Shown here: in pieces, positions 46,363 to 58,100 of the stretch
Layout: the number at the start of each line of letters is the position of its first letter
Position numbering within the stretch: position 1 is the first letter of the stretch
NCBI GenBank assembly: GCA_030998225.1
Contig: JAPYXD010000171.1
Coordinates: 558,001 to 622,000, forward strand
DNA length: 64,000 nt
Direction of reading: 5' to 3'
Source: Diplolepis rosae
Lineage: Eukaryota; Arthropoda; Insecta; Hymenoptera; Diplolepididae
Translations under genes and position numbers: made by a program
The notes under the pieces: model-generated
Told to the model about the DNA's origin: nothing
Databases searched by the model: none
The model's input: the letters and a program-made list of their open reading frames with translations, nothing else

Positions 46363-47605
46363 TCTTAATGAATTGTCAATGTCAAAACGTTAGTTAAAGT
46401 CAACATTTTCATCATGGTAAAGTTCACGAACCAGCAGCGTTTGGAAATTATTAAAAATTACTACCGAAATTCTGAGTCGCTGGTCGCAACTTTAAGAGCG
46501 CTTACTCCAATTTTCGGCCGTAATAATCGTCCCACCCGACAGGCTGTGCGTGCTATAGTGGATAAATTCGAGACCAAATTTACACTATTGGACGTTCCTG
46601 TGCCAAAAAGACGTCGTATTGCTCGAAGCGAAGAAATAATCGCAGCCGTAAGTGCATCGATTCGGAATGAGCCAAATCAGTCGATTCCACGTCATTCTCA
46701 AGAATTGGGCATCGCTCAAACGACACTGTGGCGTATTATGCGAAAAGATCTTGGCCCACATGCTTTCAAGATTAAATTGAGTCATGAACTAAAGCCACTT
46801 GATCATTTGAAACGCCGAAACTTCTCCAATTGGGCTCTGGCAAAGCTTGAAGAAAATAAAGAATTTCATTGAAAAATCATCTTCAGCGATGAAGCTCATT
46901 TCTGACTCAATGGCTTTGTTAATGAGCAAAATATGCGTTATTGGTCAGCAATAAACCCAAATGCGCTTCTTGAGACACCGTTGCATCCGCAAAAAGTGAC
47001 TGTTTGGTGCGGTTTTCATGCCGGAGTGTTGATTGGGCCGTATTTTTTCGTGGATGAAAACGACCGTCATGTTACCGTCAATGGAGAGCGCTATCGTGCT
47101 ATATTGGAAGATTATTTGTGGCCAGAATTGGATGAACTTCACATCAACGATATGTGATTTCAACAAGACGGTGCCACTAGCCACACAGCACGCGTCACAA
47201 TCGATTTATTGAAAGGCAAATTTGGTGAACGTGTTATCTCGAGAAATGGTCCGGTCGAATGGCCGCCTCGTTCATGCGATCTAACGCCGTTGGATTTCTT
47301 TTTATGGGGCCATATCAAGTCACTGGTCTATGCCAACAAGCCAGCAACTTTAGACGACCTCAAAGACAACATGCAGCGCGAAATTGCCAACGTTCCGGTC
47401 GAAATGTGTGCCAGAGTGGTGGAAAATTGGGTCGAAAGAATCGACCGCTCTAAACGGGCTCGTGGTGGTCATATGACCGATATCGAATTTCATTCATAAA
47501 ATGTAATGCTTGCACTACACCCACAATAAATTTGACCTTAATATCTAAAATATTTCTGCGTTTTATTCATAGATGAAATTGTTATGTCCCTATTGGAAAA
47601 CCCTT
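46363..47605 (+). pseudogene. Tc1/mariner-superfamily element copy 1, transposase with three TGA stops
   Basis: The transposase frame runs from MVKFTNQQRLEIIKNYYRNS (46414) to the stop at 47499. It has an N-terminal helix-turn-helix (RPTRQAVRAIVDKF), FSDEAHF near 46885 (first Asp), FQQDGATSHTA near 47158 (second Asp) and PPRSCDLTPLDFFLWG near 47262 (third Asp). I count 36 residues between the last two, a D,D36D-type spacing. TGA codons interrupt it at about 46870, 46903 and 47155. The 3' end reads GGAAAACCCTT at 47605, followed by TA. The first about 50 bp, including the 5' terminus, are missing at the junction with the mariner fragment. Confidence 0.85.
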
Positions 47606-47784
47606 TATGTATATTTCTATAACGATTCATCTGCTTAACTATTGTACAGCAAAATAACTTGACACTGTCATTGTAGTGTAAATTGCAAAATGCATCATTT
47701 TTAAGTCAAGACATAATTCTACAAACCTTGTGGATGTCTATTTCTTCTTTATTTTTTTAACATGGACCATTTCAAAGGGGGCAG

Positions 47785-48096
47785 CATGTTCCATTGGAAC
47801 GATTTAGTTTATTATAAATGCAAAGTTCAAATCGTTATAAGGTCGATATTTTGGTATTTCTGTGGGTAGCTAGAAAGGTTAAACAGATGTATCTTAGCAT
47901 GAATTCCCAATAATTCCTGTAAGAGTTTAACAGTATCAGAAATACATTTTTTGGTTTCTTCACATTTTATTATACCACGCATATTGAACCTTCTGGAAAT
48001 TTGTTACGTCTAGGTCTACCCTAGAACTGTAATTGAGGGACAGCTGCAGCCAGATCTATCATGTCAAATAGTTTATGATCAACGTGAGAAATAATT
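47785..48096 (+). repeat. 3' LTR of the BEL/Pao element, truncated
   Basis: Matches 40171-40483 and stops at GAGAAATAATT, after which the sequence is unrelated. The distal half of the LTR is lost. Confidence 0.85.
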
Positions 48097-48334
48097 CGAG
48101 CTTTAATTTTTTTGGGCCTCACTATTTTCATAATTTATGATTTGAATTAAATGCACATAATATTTCATTCTCATTTCTCTCTGCGGTAAAATTCTGTAAA
48201 GCTCTAGTCTCTACGAAGAAAAAGTCTTCATCTCATCATTAAAGGCAGAATTCGTTTCTATTCGTGAGGGGAGCCACGTACATTTATCTATCTGTGCTAC
48301 GCGAAATAAGCAGTCGCTGGTGGCACCAGTGGGA

Positions 48335-48489
48335 ATAGTATATTACGTTCCTAGGCGCACAATGAGGATTATTGCGTGACGAGCGACAATGCTCGCAGGA
48401 CTGATCGCGCCTCGGCTTCGATCTCCTGCGAGCATTGTCGCTCGTCACGTAATAACCCTCATTGTGCGCCTAGGCTCGTAATATACTAT
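48335..48489. mobile_element. 155-bp GC-rich fold-back MITE, copy 1
   Basis: ATAGTATATTACG at one end and its exact inverse at the other. Nearly perfect arms of about 64 bp include GCGCACAATGAG and GACAATGCTCGCAGGA, with a 24-bp loop. A relative with the loop in the opposite orientation lies at 56590-56741. Confidence 0.9.
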
Positions 48490-51339
48490 TTCCCAATTTT
48501 TCAGCTGTGAACCTCTTATCAACCTTTTTCTACATTGAATCCTCCATTCTTCTTCGCTTTATTTTCCCTGCGTCGCATCTCTTTCCATTGCATTTCTTCT
48601 TTTTAAGCAGAATCTCTACGTCGCGTAAGGTTGTAGAGCAGAGTTCAAACTGCCCGTGAAAGTTTGACTAATTGCTGCAAGTGCAATTATCAAAATTACA
48701 GGCAATTAACAGAGGTTAATTCGCGGAATTTTATCCCTAATTGCTGGACATTAGTAGGTCAGAGATAAGACAGAGCGATTAGATACATACAAACGGCGGT
48801 TGTCCCAGATTATTCTGTCAGTGATTCAATCATTCCGAAGTAGCTTGTGTTTACAATAATATCATAACGTCTTGTTTACATAAAATTCGAAATACCTTTC
48901 TTAATTTGCGAATTTCATGACTGCTCTTAAATTGTATGCATTCTGACAGGAAATATTTTTCAAAACATTTTAGCTATTTAAGAATATTTTATAAGTAAAA
49001 CGACAGTCCCCTCAATAGATAAACAATTCTTCTTCTTCTTCTTCTTCTTCTTCTTGTTTGTGGCAGCTTGCAAAGATAAACAATTGAAGGAATACTATGA
49101 GGGACTTCAGGTGTTTTTAGATCAATTCATTCAGGTATATTAATAGCAGCATAGTGATTTCCAGTAATTTTAAATAATTTAACGTGCTTTCATTTCAAGG
49201 TGGCTGGATTAACCATATGGTGTATAATGTACACAGATTTAAATGCCATATATATGTGGGTCTAATTGTAACTGATGACTTCTTTCTTTTAAATAATTAA
49301 AAAATTGTACTTTGCATAAGTTTGTTCTTCACAAACGTCCTTGCGCAACTTTTCCCTCGGCTTTAAAAAAAGAATCTGCATGTACTAAGTAAATGAACCT
49401 GAAGCTCGAATTCATGAGTGGTGAATACGAACTCAGTATTTACAAATGGGCGCCAGCACATTATTATTCCATGAATTTAAATTCAAAAATCTAACTATAA
49501 GACCGAATAAACGATTCGGAAAAGTAGACAGAAAGTCAGTAATAAGACGCATAGTTTTTTATTCAGTGTAATTCGTAATTTCGCCTGGTTTGGTTGCACT
49601 AAGATTTTCTCTTTCTGCCCTTAAAAGCAGGTGATATTTTCCTCTGGATTAATTTAACTCTCCTGGGAATTTCCCACGTGCTAGACAGGATGCATGAACA
49701 TCACCATACTTCTTTTCTTCAAAATTGAAATCTGCTTATTCACGTTTCAACAACTTTTAGGACATTTTTTCTACAACGCCAAGCCTTTGACTTTCCATAT
49801 TATTAATTTAAATGTTATTTAAGGTGGAATTTCTTCCAGGACTTGAATTGGACATGAATTAAGCCTGAGTAAGGTTTGACTAATTTTAGTACACGACAAA
49901 GAAATTTGTTTATTTTTTCACTAAGTTCCGTTAAAAATAAGCTAGTTGAAGGGAAAAATAGCATCATATTATAAAGCATAATGTGACATATTATTTGATT
50001 ACTTACCTATCCTAATTATAGTTTTTGTAAGACTCTTCATTTTCATGCAGTAAAGAATATCCAAAGATTCTATAAACTGGACAGGAGCGAGGATAGTCAA
50101 ATAAACAGGGAAAAAATCAGTAAGATTCAATTTTATTTCAATTTAAAATACACTGGATAAAAGGCAATGAGAATTTGTCTCGTATTTAATTGACCAGCCT
50201 AAATATGAGGTTGGGTTGCTTCCAGACCAATACTGGAGCAGGTGAAGACTGGAGAGTGGTACAGAAAAGGAAGGCTCCCACAGAGTATGAAAATCTGTTT
50301 ATCTGTTTGTTTTTATCATTTCTCCTAAGCTAGATGAGTCTTCTGTCAATTAATGTTTAACAATTGACGTCATCCTTTGAGTCTGCGTGTTGATGTTATC
50401 TTTTATGGAGTCTGCGTGTTGATGTTATCTTTTATGGAGTCTGCGTTAAGGTTTTGGAGAACGTGTTAAATATTTTTAATCAAAACTTTCTGCATTCCTA
50501 ATGCCCGACTGTTGCTTTTAAATTACTTACATAAAATTAAAGTGAAATGGCATCTCAGCTGCATCCCTTATTGTGTATGTCGAGTTGGGGTGAGAACAGA
50601 AATTTTTATTTTATTTTCCTGTTTTCTTTTTAAAGAATTGTCATTAGATCTTCCAGTATTATGATTACATTTTTCAATTTTTATCAGACATTATATTCTT
50701 TCATTCACATAACTTCTTCTGATGGTAAGAAACAACCTTGTCGCTGAAAGTTTTCTGAAATCGAAAATTTTGTAGACTTTCTACCGGGACAACCACAAAA
50801 ACATGGTTTTTTATTTACATTAAAATATTATTCAAAGAAAAATGTTTTTCGACATATTTCATTTAATAAATTGGTTCCGCTAAATTATTCCACGTCTAAT
50901 GATAAAAAAAAAAGATTTCGTCAAAAATTGACCGAGTAATAGCAATTTATGTTTTGAAAAACACTGATTTTCAATCATTTTTGGTGACGAAAAATTGAGG
51001 GTTTTTAATTTTTATCTAAAAAACTATTAAGGCTGCATAAAAATTGTATAAATATAAAAATCGTCATGACCAATCCTACAAAACGGTATTTTTGTTTTTG
51101 TGAATGGCCGAAAAAAAATGTTTATCACGATTTTCGTGCGTGGACAATAGTTTTCCGCCATCTCGCGCGCTCGGCAAGTTATTGTTGGGGCCCTTCATTT
51201 GTAGTTTCGACTTTTATCTATTTGACGCATTAACCTTGATTTGTATTTATTAATATCAACAACGTCGATTTATTGACAATCATTTCGGACCTGAGTCGTT
51301 TAATTGGTATCACGTTCGCAGTTCTATATGTCGCAATCT
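48490..51339. other. Gene-poor stretch with simple repeats only
   Basis: Contains a (TTC)n microsatellite at 49027-49055 and 2.3 tandem copies of a 29-bp unit starting GAGTCTGCGTGTTGATGTTA at 50379-50446. I recognise no coding sequence or transposon end. Confidence 0.6.
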
Positions 51340-51540
51340 GTCAACGTATTGTAATAAACGCATGTACAGTTCCATTTTAACATTATGCTCTGCTGTATCG
51401 TAATGGGTGCATGCGCAGTTCAATTTTTACATTATGCTCCTCTGTATCATAATATACAACATGGCGCTACTCTCAACTGTCGCATAAAAACGCGTAAATG
51501 CGCCGAAGTTACATAAAAAAATTTTATGTGTGGCCAAGGC
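51340..51540 (+). repeat. Dispersed repeat related to 58200-58420
   Basis: Shared blocks include GCATGCGCAGTTCAATTTTT, ACATTATGCTCC and CGCTACTCTCAACTGT. The second copy continues into a TATA-containing segment, so this may be the upstream part of an LTR or another promoter-bearing repeat. Confidence 0.65.
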
Positions 51541-52057
51541 GCAAATTACTTCATTCGTGTAATGAACTATCTATGTAATGTAATGACTATGTAATGACTA
51601 TATTTACAGTGTAAGAAACCGATTTTAGGCTACAGCGTTATAAAAAATCCATTTTGCAACCAAGTTAACATACTTGTCAAATTATAAGTCAAAAAATTTG
51701 TCTGTAAATAATAATTTTTCAATATAAATTTAACACGAAATAATGATATCAAGTTGAAACTTTCAGCGGATAAATGAGAGGCACTAAGGAACGTCTTAAA
51801 GACGTTGCTTTTCAAACGCACAAACAGCTCAAAATGAACTTTGTATATTTCCAATATTTTGATAATAAATCAATTTAATTCCTAAATTACACTCTTTAAA
51901 TCCGAATTAGTAAAAGCTGACTAATTGTTAGTTAAATTTAAGTAATAGTTAGTAGAAAACGTTACAGAAACATTAGTAAAAGTAATATTACTATAATTAA
52001 TTAGTCAAATATATTAAACTATTAATTATTGTGAGATAAATTAATTAATCTGAATCT
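51541..52057. other. Spacer; possible decayed MITE at its end
   Basis: At 51890-52058 a fold-back of low quality starts CTCTTTAAATCCGAATTAGT, like the MITE termini at 8130 and 39355. Otherwise nothing recognised; the minus-strand frame at 51854-51630 is unsupported. Confidence 0.45.
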
Positions 52058-52300
52058 GTACTGGGGCAGTACTAAACCAGTACTGCACCAACGCTCGGCA
52101 CAACTCTAAAGTCGGCTTCTAGCCAGAATTTGGACTCCATACTGGGGCAGTACTAAACCAGTACCGCGCCAACACTCGGCATAAATCCCTAAGTCTGCTT
52201 CTAGCCAGCACTTGAACTCCATACTGAAGCAGTACTAAACCAGTACCGCGCCAACGCTCGGCTCGGTACTAATGATCAGTACTGGCATTGCTTTTAATTT
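52058..52300. repeat. Minisatellite, about 80-bp unit, three copies
   Basis: Each unit has TACTGGGGCAGTACTAAACC, then AGTACYGCRCCAACRCTCGG, then CTTCTAGCCAG. Units start near 52060, 52140 and 52221. Each unit contains short self-complementary CAGTACT/AGTACTG pieces. Confidence 0.9.
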
Positions 52301-53326
52301 ACAATTGGCGCGGTACTATGCCGTTCGTAATATCCGGCATAAGTCCGAATTTTCCGCCTGGGGTTGAAAGTGCGCCTCATATACGTACTCAAACAGAATG
52401 TCTGTAGATTTCGTGCTCTATTTCTCAAATGGCGATCTATCCGTGAGGATAACAGGACAATAGACAGGCTGTAATATTCCTGGTATTGGATTGACTATTC
52501 CATATTTTTGCCGCGTCCACTCGAGTGGAAGATGGGATTCATATAACCAGAAGAACCGACAAAGGTAGCTTATTGCCTAACGTTACTACACTTTTACAAT
52601 TTTGCTCGTGATATAAATATAGAAAAAGTACAAAGTTATATATTTTGATTTATTATACATATATTGACATCAAATTCTTAAATCTCAGAAGAGAAAAATG
52701 ATACTCTAGTACACGGAAAAAATTTGATCAGTAACCGTTACCATAAAGTTTTTTGAATTTGTAACAAATTATAGAGATATTTTTATAAAAGTGCAGTAAA
52801 CAGTATTCTGCATGCATTTGAGAACTTATCGAACCACTCGGTACAGTATAGAATAGTGTTCCAAAGGAAATTTACCGAGCAGTGCTCACATTGTTAGGTC
52901 TTCTTGGAAAAAAAAACAATCTCATCTGCTATAACTGACAAATCCCATACACGACGCCGATTGTATAGAACCGATTTAATTGAAATACATTTTATTCTCG
53001 AACTTTTCATACCTCTTATTTAATTTAAAAAAACAAACTATTTTATTTCACAAATGAAGTTATTTTCTTCTATACAATTATTCTGAATAATAAATTATTT
53101 TGTAATGACTTTAACAATAAAGTACTCATTCATGAAAATTTGAAAGAAAAATTTGAAGGACATTTTTTCCTTTAAAAATTAGCCGTTCTAAATTATTTTT
53201 ATATAATATTTTTATTTTATTTTTCGTTAATAAAATAGAATTGAAATTTTACTTCTTCCTTGTCGTTATAACCAATACGAAAACAAAATAAAATGACTAG
53301 AATACATTTAATTTTAATAATTACCA
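52301..53326. other. Spacer, no gene seen
   Basis: AT-rich sequence after the minisatellite. Nothing recognisable on either strand. Confidence 0.6.
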
Positions 53327-53579
53327 CATGGAGAAAAATGGATTATAAAATTTAATATCCAGGTACAGTGACTATACATAGGGCAGCCATTTAAATTATA
53401 AAAGCTATAATCTCGATTATAAGCGGTATGATGTTAGAATATAGAAAAAATTGTAGGTTATGTCACTTATAACCTGGATTATACTTCTTATAATCTAGAT
53501 TATAGCATTTATAATCTAAATAGCTGTCCCATAGTCACTGGAGCTGGATATTAAATTTTATAATCCATTTTTCTCAGTG
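53327..53579. mobile_element. Palindromic CACTG-ended MITE, 253 bp
   Basis: The ends read inward CATGGAGAAAAATGGATTAT and CACTGAGAAAAATGGATTAT. The arms continue through AAATTTAATATCCAG for over 80 bp, and the centre holds several CTAGATTATA-like repeats. The terminus matches the CACTGAG-type family seen elsewhere in the window. Confidence 0.85.
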
Positions 53580-54474
53580 CATTGTACCTTGATTCTTCCT
53601 GAATTCCTATTATTTTTCAGAATTATCATTATAAATAAAAACATATATTGCTATTAAAAGTTTGTCCGTGTATCTGGCATATAAATTATAGTATTAGTTC
53701 AGAAACAATTATATTATTTCGTTAATATAATACATGACAAATCTAAAATTATATAATACATGAAAAGAATTTGGATAAACGAATGTTTTCTTGTCAAAAA
53801 TATAAAAATATAATCATTGATATTTTTGAGATGATAATGAAGAGATGAATACATCCATTTATTTGGAATGTAATAAGCGTCGCGTAGTATATGGATTAAG
53901 GGGAGTGAAGCTTCGTTGACATGTTTAGATGTTGATATGTGAAGGGTGAGGGCTTTACTATATCTATTCAATTTCTGGAATGTTTCCTTTTGGTCCAGAG
54001 ATCTGCCTCATCCCCACTATTTCCCTTCAAGGCAGGATAGGTGACTGTAGAAGCCATCCAGGGACGGGGAGTCAGATCTCTGTCGATACCCTTAATGTAA
54101 GCTACGGCTACTATTGTATTTGACACATCTCCGTAATAAACAGTATAATTTTTCTACATAGTTAAATTTGCTGGTGTTTGAGTAAGTTCATTATTTTACC
54201 CGTCACAGATACGTCCCAAGTAAAATAGTTTATATCATTTACCTTATAAGCATGATATATAGCTCATCAAAAGCGATATCTAAAATTTAAGAGATTTAAA
54301 ATTTAGAAGGTTTTAAAAGGTTAGTCATTTCTCCTCTTTCTAAAAAAGCGATATCGTAAAATGTTGATGCGAGCTCGCTTATACAGATAGGTATGCGCGC
54401 TTTTTAATCTTTACCGAACGGACAGTATGTACGTTCCAACAGTGCAAATATTCTCTAAATGAAACTGAAGCCTC
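53580..54474. other. Spacer, no gene seen
   Basis: AT-rich. The minus-strand frame at 53971-53714 has no recognisable content. A GC-richer piece at 53985-54110 is unassigned. Confidence 0.55.
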
Positions 54475-55330
54475 TCTTAATCATAAGTAAAAATTAAATA
54501 CCCATGTTTTGCTTGACCAATAAAAATTTTGTTGCCGCAACAAAATAATTTTGTTGTTATTTGTGCAACAAAACTGCTTTTTTTTAGACAAAAACATTGT
54601 TTTGTTGGGTCTCTTTGTGAGTCTAACAAAACTGTTCTGTTGATGTAACAAAAATGTTCTCTTGGCCTAAAAAAGCTGTTTTGTTGGCCTAACAAAATCA
54701 TTTGTTGACTCAACTAAATTCGTTGGTTAGCCTGGAAAAATAGTCGTGTTATCCTAAAAAAATAATTTTGTTCTTCTGAAATAATATAATTTCGCAGCTT
54801 TGTTTCAAATTTCATTTGAATTCCAAGCACTTAATTTTCTAAAAGTTTTGCGAGGATATATATATATATCTAGGTTAAAATTTTGACTATACTTAATACT
54901 TACTTTTGAAGGTGTCAATGAGGCACCTTCAACCCCAGTTCTCTAGAGGTCGTCTTGTTTCCTTGTCTGCCATATTATTTGAATTAAACACATCACATAC
55001 AATCCGAAAATATATTTCAATCGAGCATAGAGAACAACAGCGGCATCCGTCATATTAAACATGAACGTGCTCGCGTCTCCGGCTAACAATAAGTGAACAC
55101 GCATGCGTGACCACGTATCTAATTAGTCTAACTAAACAGTTTTGTTGGCTCAACAAAACTTTGTTTATGCCAACAAAATAATACTCAATAAAATAATTTT
55201 ATTTCAACAACACAATATTTTGTTGGCCCAACAAAATAATTTTGTGATAACAACCAAAGTTTTGCAATGGCAACTAAAACTGCTTAACAAAACGTTTTTG
55301 TTGTGATAACTAAATTTTGTTTTCAGTGTT
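54475..55330. mobile_element. Repeat-rich element built of AACAAAA / TTTTGTT motifs
   Basis: Both flanks (54530-54780 and 55130-55325) consist of many irregularly spaced AACAAAAT and ATTTTGTTG motifs, roughly every 15-25 bp. The right edge ends AAATTTTGTTTTCAGTG, which reads inward CACTGAAAACAAAATTT. Subterminal arrays of a short motif next to a CACTG end resemble the layout of the large CACTA element on a small scale. The 78-codon frame at 54713-54477 is a by-product of the repeats. Confidence 0.55.
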
Positions 55331-55489
55331 GAAAATAAACCACGTGAAGGATCCCAACTCAAAGTAAATAATTATTAATTAAAAGCTGTTGTGGAGTGAC
55401 ACATCTCTAACTACTTGTGTTAGCATCCAAATTCAATGTTTCTACCCTAACCGTGTTGGATCTTTTGCGTCGAATCAAAAAAGTAAAAA

Positions 55490-56130
55490 AGCTTGACAAA
55501 TGAGTTCCGCAGGAATTAAACGCACAGCAGATAAAAACGTTTTGATGCTTGCGTTTCTTTGCTTTCGCGGAAAAAGGAGAGCCTTTTCTGTATCATATCG
55601 TTAGTTATGATGATAAATGGATCTTCTATGATAATCGTACGCATTCAGCAAGATAGGTTGGATAAGGATGAAGCACCAAAACACAGCCCAAAACCAAACA
55701 TACATAAAAAGAAGCTCATGGTTACTGCTTGGTATGGAGCAGCCATGGTTTAATTCATTATAGCTCCATGAAACATCTGGCAGAAAAACAGACGAGATTA
55801 GTGAACAGAGATAGGTCAATTCTTCTACATGATAATACTCGACCACACGCTGCAAATCGGACGCAATTAAAAATACTGGAATTGGATTTGGAAACTATCA
55901 ATCATCCTTCGATTTCACCAGGCCTTTCACTAACTGATTATCATTAGTTTCTGAATGAGGATAACTTCTTACAAGGAAAAATATTCAATTTCCAACAGGC
56001 TGTCGAAAATTCCTTCCGCGCTGTAATCGGTTCTCGCTCTCCAGGCTTCTATACAAAAGGAATAAGTAAAATACCATTGAAATAAAAAAAGTGTATCGAT
56101 GCATCAGGAGCATACTTTGAATAATTTAAA
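55490..56130 (+). pseudogene. 5'-truncated mariner transposase remnant
   Basis: Across several frames the + strand reads the catalytic half of a mariner (DD34D) transposase: DKDEAPKHSPKPN near 55660, the ILLHDNTRPHAANRT stretch near 55820, a degraded form of the PYSPDLSPTDYH region near 55905, and the C-terminal FYTKGISKIP and KKCIDASGAYF region near 56050-56110. Stops at 55603, 55750 and 55945, plus frame changes, make it inactive. The N-terminal half and the 5' terminus are missing. Confidence 0.8.
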
Positions 56131-56589
56131 TGTTATATTATTTGAAAGACAATAAAGCAAACTTTCGAATCCGAACTTGCAACTTCATATTTAATGATAT
56201 AATACTTCCTTCATATTAACCGTCTTGTGAGTAACCGAATTTCCAACGGTTGTTAAGTAACCGGGTACCGAGGCACCTCCTATGGTCTCGTGTGTCGTTT
56301 AATATACGTTACAAAATATAAATTAATAAATAATTGGATTTGGAAACTGCTAATAGATTAACCAGAAGTACTCAGTTACTGAACAAGCAAAGTGACCACT
56401 TGGACTCTCAAGAGTAATATTAAAAAAAATAAAAATAAATCAATTTAAATCTTAAATGAGCTAGGTATAGTAGAAATCTATGAGAAAAACAATAAAGGAG
56501 AATCAGGAGTAGGGAGAAGTAAAGGGACCCTTCTCTTCTAGGAAAATCTGACTACGTCACGATTAACGCTGACAGTCAATTTGTATAAA
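56131..56589. other. Spacer, no gene seen
   Basis: AT-rich; nothing recognised apart from a possible end of the mariner remnant just after 56130. Confidence 0.6.
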
Positions 56590-56741
56590 ATAGTATATTA
56601 CGTGCCTAGGCGCACAATGAGGGTTATTGCGTGACGAACGACAATGCTCGCAGGAGATCGAAGCCGAGGCGCGACCAGTCCTGCGAGCATTGTCGCGAGT
56701 CTCGTAATTTCCCGAATTGTGTGCATTGGCACGTATTCTAT
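56590..56741. mobile_element. GC-rich fold-back MITE, copy 2
   Basis: Same family as 48335-48489, with ATAGTATATTACG and CCTAGGCGCACAATGAGG at the left. The right arm is more diverged. The loop GATCGAAGCCGAGGCGCGAC is the reverse complement of the loop in copy 1. Confidence 0.85.
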
Positions 56742-56807
56742 TTTATGTGACTTCGGTGCGTATACGAGTTTTTATGCGTACAGTCGAATCTAATCTAAAG
56801 GGTTTTC

Positions 56808-58100
56808 CAATAGGGGCATAACAATTTTATTTATGAATAAAACCCAGAAATATTTAAGATATTAAGTTCAAATTTATTGTGGATGTAGTGCAAGCATTAC
56901 ATTTTATGAATGAAATTCGATATCGGTCATATGACCACCACGAGCCCGTTTACAGCGGTCGATTCTTTGGACCCAATTTTCCACCACTCTGGCACATATT
57001 TCAACCGGAACGTTGGCAATTTCGCGTTGGATGTTGTCTTTGAGGTCGTCTAAAGTTGCTGGCTTGTTGGCATAGACCAGTGACTTGATATGGCCCCATA
57101 AAAAGAAATCCAACGGCGTTAGATCGCATGAACGAGGCGGCCATTCGACCGGACCATTTCTCGAGATAACACGTTCACCAAATTTGCCTTTCAATAAATC
57201 GATTGTGACGCGTGCTGTGTGGCTAGTGGCACCGTCTTGTTGAAATCACATATCGTTGATGTCAAGTTCATACAATTCTGGCCACAAATAATCTTCCAAC
57301 ATAACACGATAGCGCTCTCCTTTGACGATAACATGACGGTCGTTTTCATCCACGAAAAAATACGGCCCAATCACACCTCCGGCATGAAAACCGCACCAAA
57401 CAGTCACTTTTGCGGATGCAATGGTGTCTCAAGAAGCGCATTTGGGTTTATTGCTGACCAATAACGCATATTTTGCTTATTAACAAAGCCATTGAGTCAG
57501 AAATGAGCTTCATCGCTGAAGATGATTTTTCAATGAAATTCTTTATTTTCTTCAAGCTTTGCCAGAGCCCAATTGGAGAAGTTTCGGCGTTTCAAATGAT
57601 CAAGTGGCTTTAGTTCATGACTCAATTTAATCTTGAAAGCATGTGGGCCAAGATCTTTTCACATAATACGCCACAGTGTCGTTTGAGCGATGCCCAATTC
57701 TTGAGAATGACGTGGAATCGACTGATTTGGCTCATTCCGAATCGATGCACTTACGGCTGCGATTATTTCTTCGCTTCGAGCAATACGACGTCTTTTTGGC
57801 ACAGGAACGTCCAATAGTGTAAATTTGGTCTCGAATTTATACAATATAGCACGCACAGCCTGTCGGGTGGGACGATTATTACGGCCGAAAATTGGAGTAA
57901 GCGCTCTTAAAGTTGCGACCAGCGACTCAGAATTTCGGTAGTAATTTTTAATAATTTCCAAACGCTGCTGGTTCGTGAACTTTACCATGATGAAAATGTT
58001 GACTTTAACTAACGTTTTGACATTGACAGTTCATTAAAAAAGTTTAAGGATACGTTCATATAAAGATACAAAATTTTTATGCCCCTATTGGAAAACCCTT
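56808..58100 (-). pseudogene. Tc1/mariner-superfamily element copy 2, full length with TIRs, transposase with shared stops
   Basis: Both ends read inward AAGGGTTTTCCAATAGGGGC, flanked by TA at 56806-56807 and 58101-58102, so this 1293-bp copy is complete. The transposase lies on the minus strand from 57988 (MVKFTNQQRLEIIKN) to 56904. It has the same three TGA codons as copy 1 (near 57532, 57500 and 57248), plus a probable frameshift near 57410 (AGTCACTTTTGCGGATG). Nucleotide identity to copy 1 looks about 97-98%. The catalytic residues FSDEAHF, FQQDGATSHTA and SCDLTPLDF are present. It is predicted inactive in standard code. Confidence 0.85.

Larger units (their letters stand above)
40171..48096 (+). 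mobile_element. BEL/Pao LTR retrotransposon with nested insertions
   Basis: The 5' LTR starts TGTACCGTTGG at 40171. A second copy of its first about 312 bp lies at 47785-48096 (TGTTCCATTGG), the start of the 3' LTR. A BEL-type primer-binding site follows the 5' LTR, then Gag-end, protease, RT, RNase H and integrase coding sequence. A 408-bp SINE-like insert (44909-45316) splits the integrase. A mariner fragment (45773-46362) and a Tc1/mariner-type element (46363-47605) lie between integrase and 3' LTR. Most of gag is missing or decayed and many stops are present, so it is a dead copy. Confidence 0.85.

Noticed and set aside
54477..54713. 78-codon minus-strand frame
   Set aside because: It is produced by the TTTTGTT repeats.
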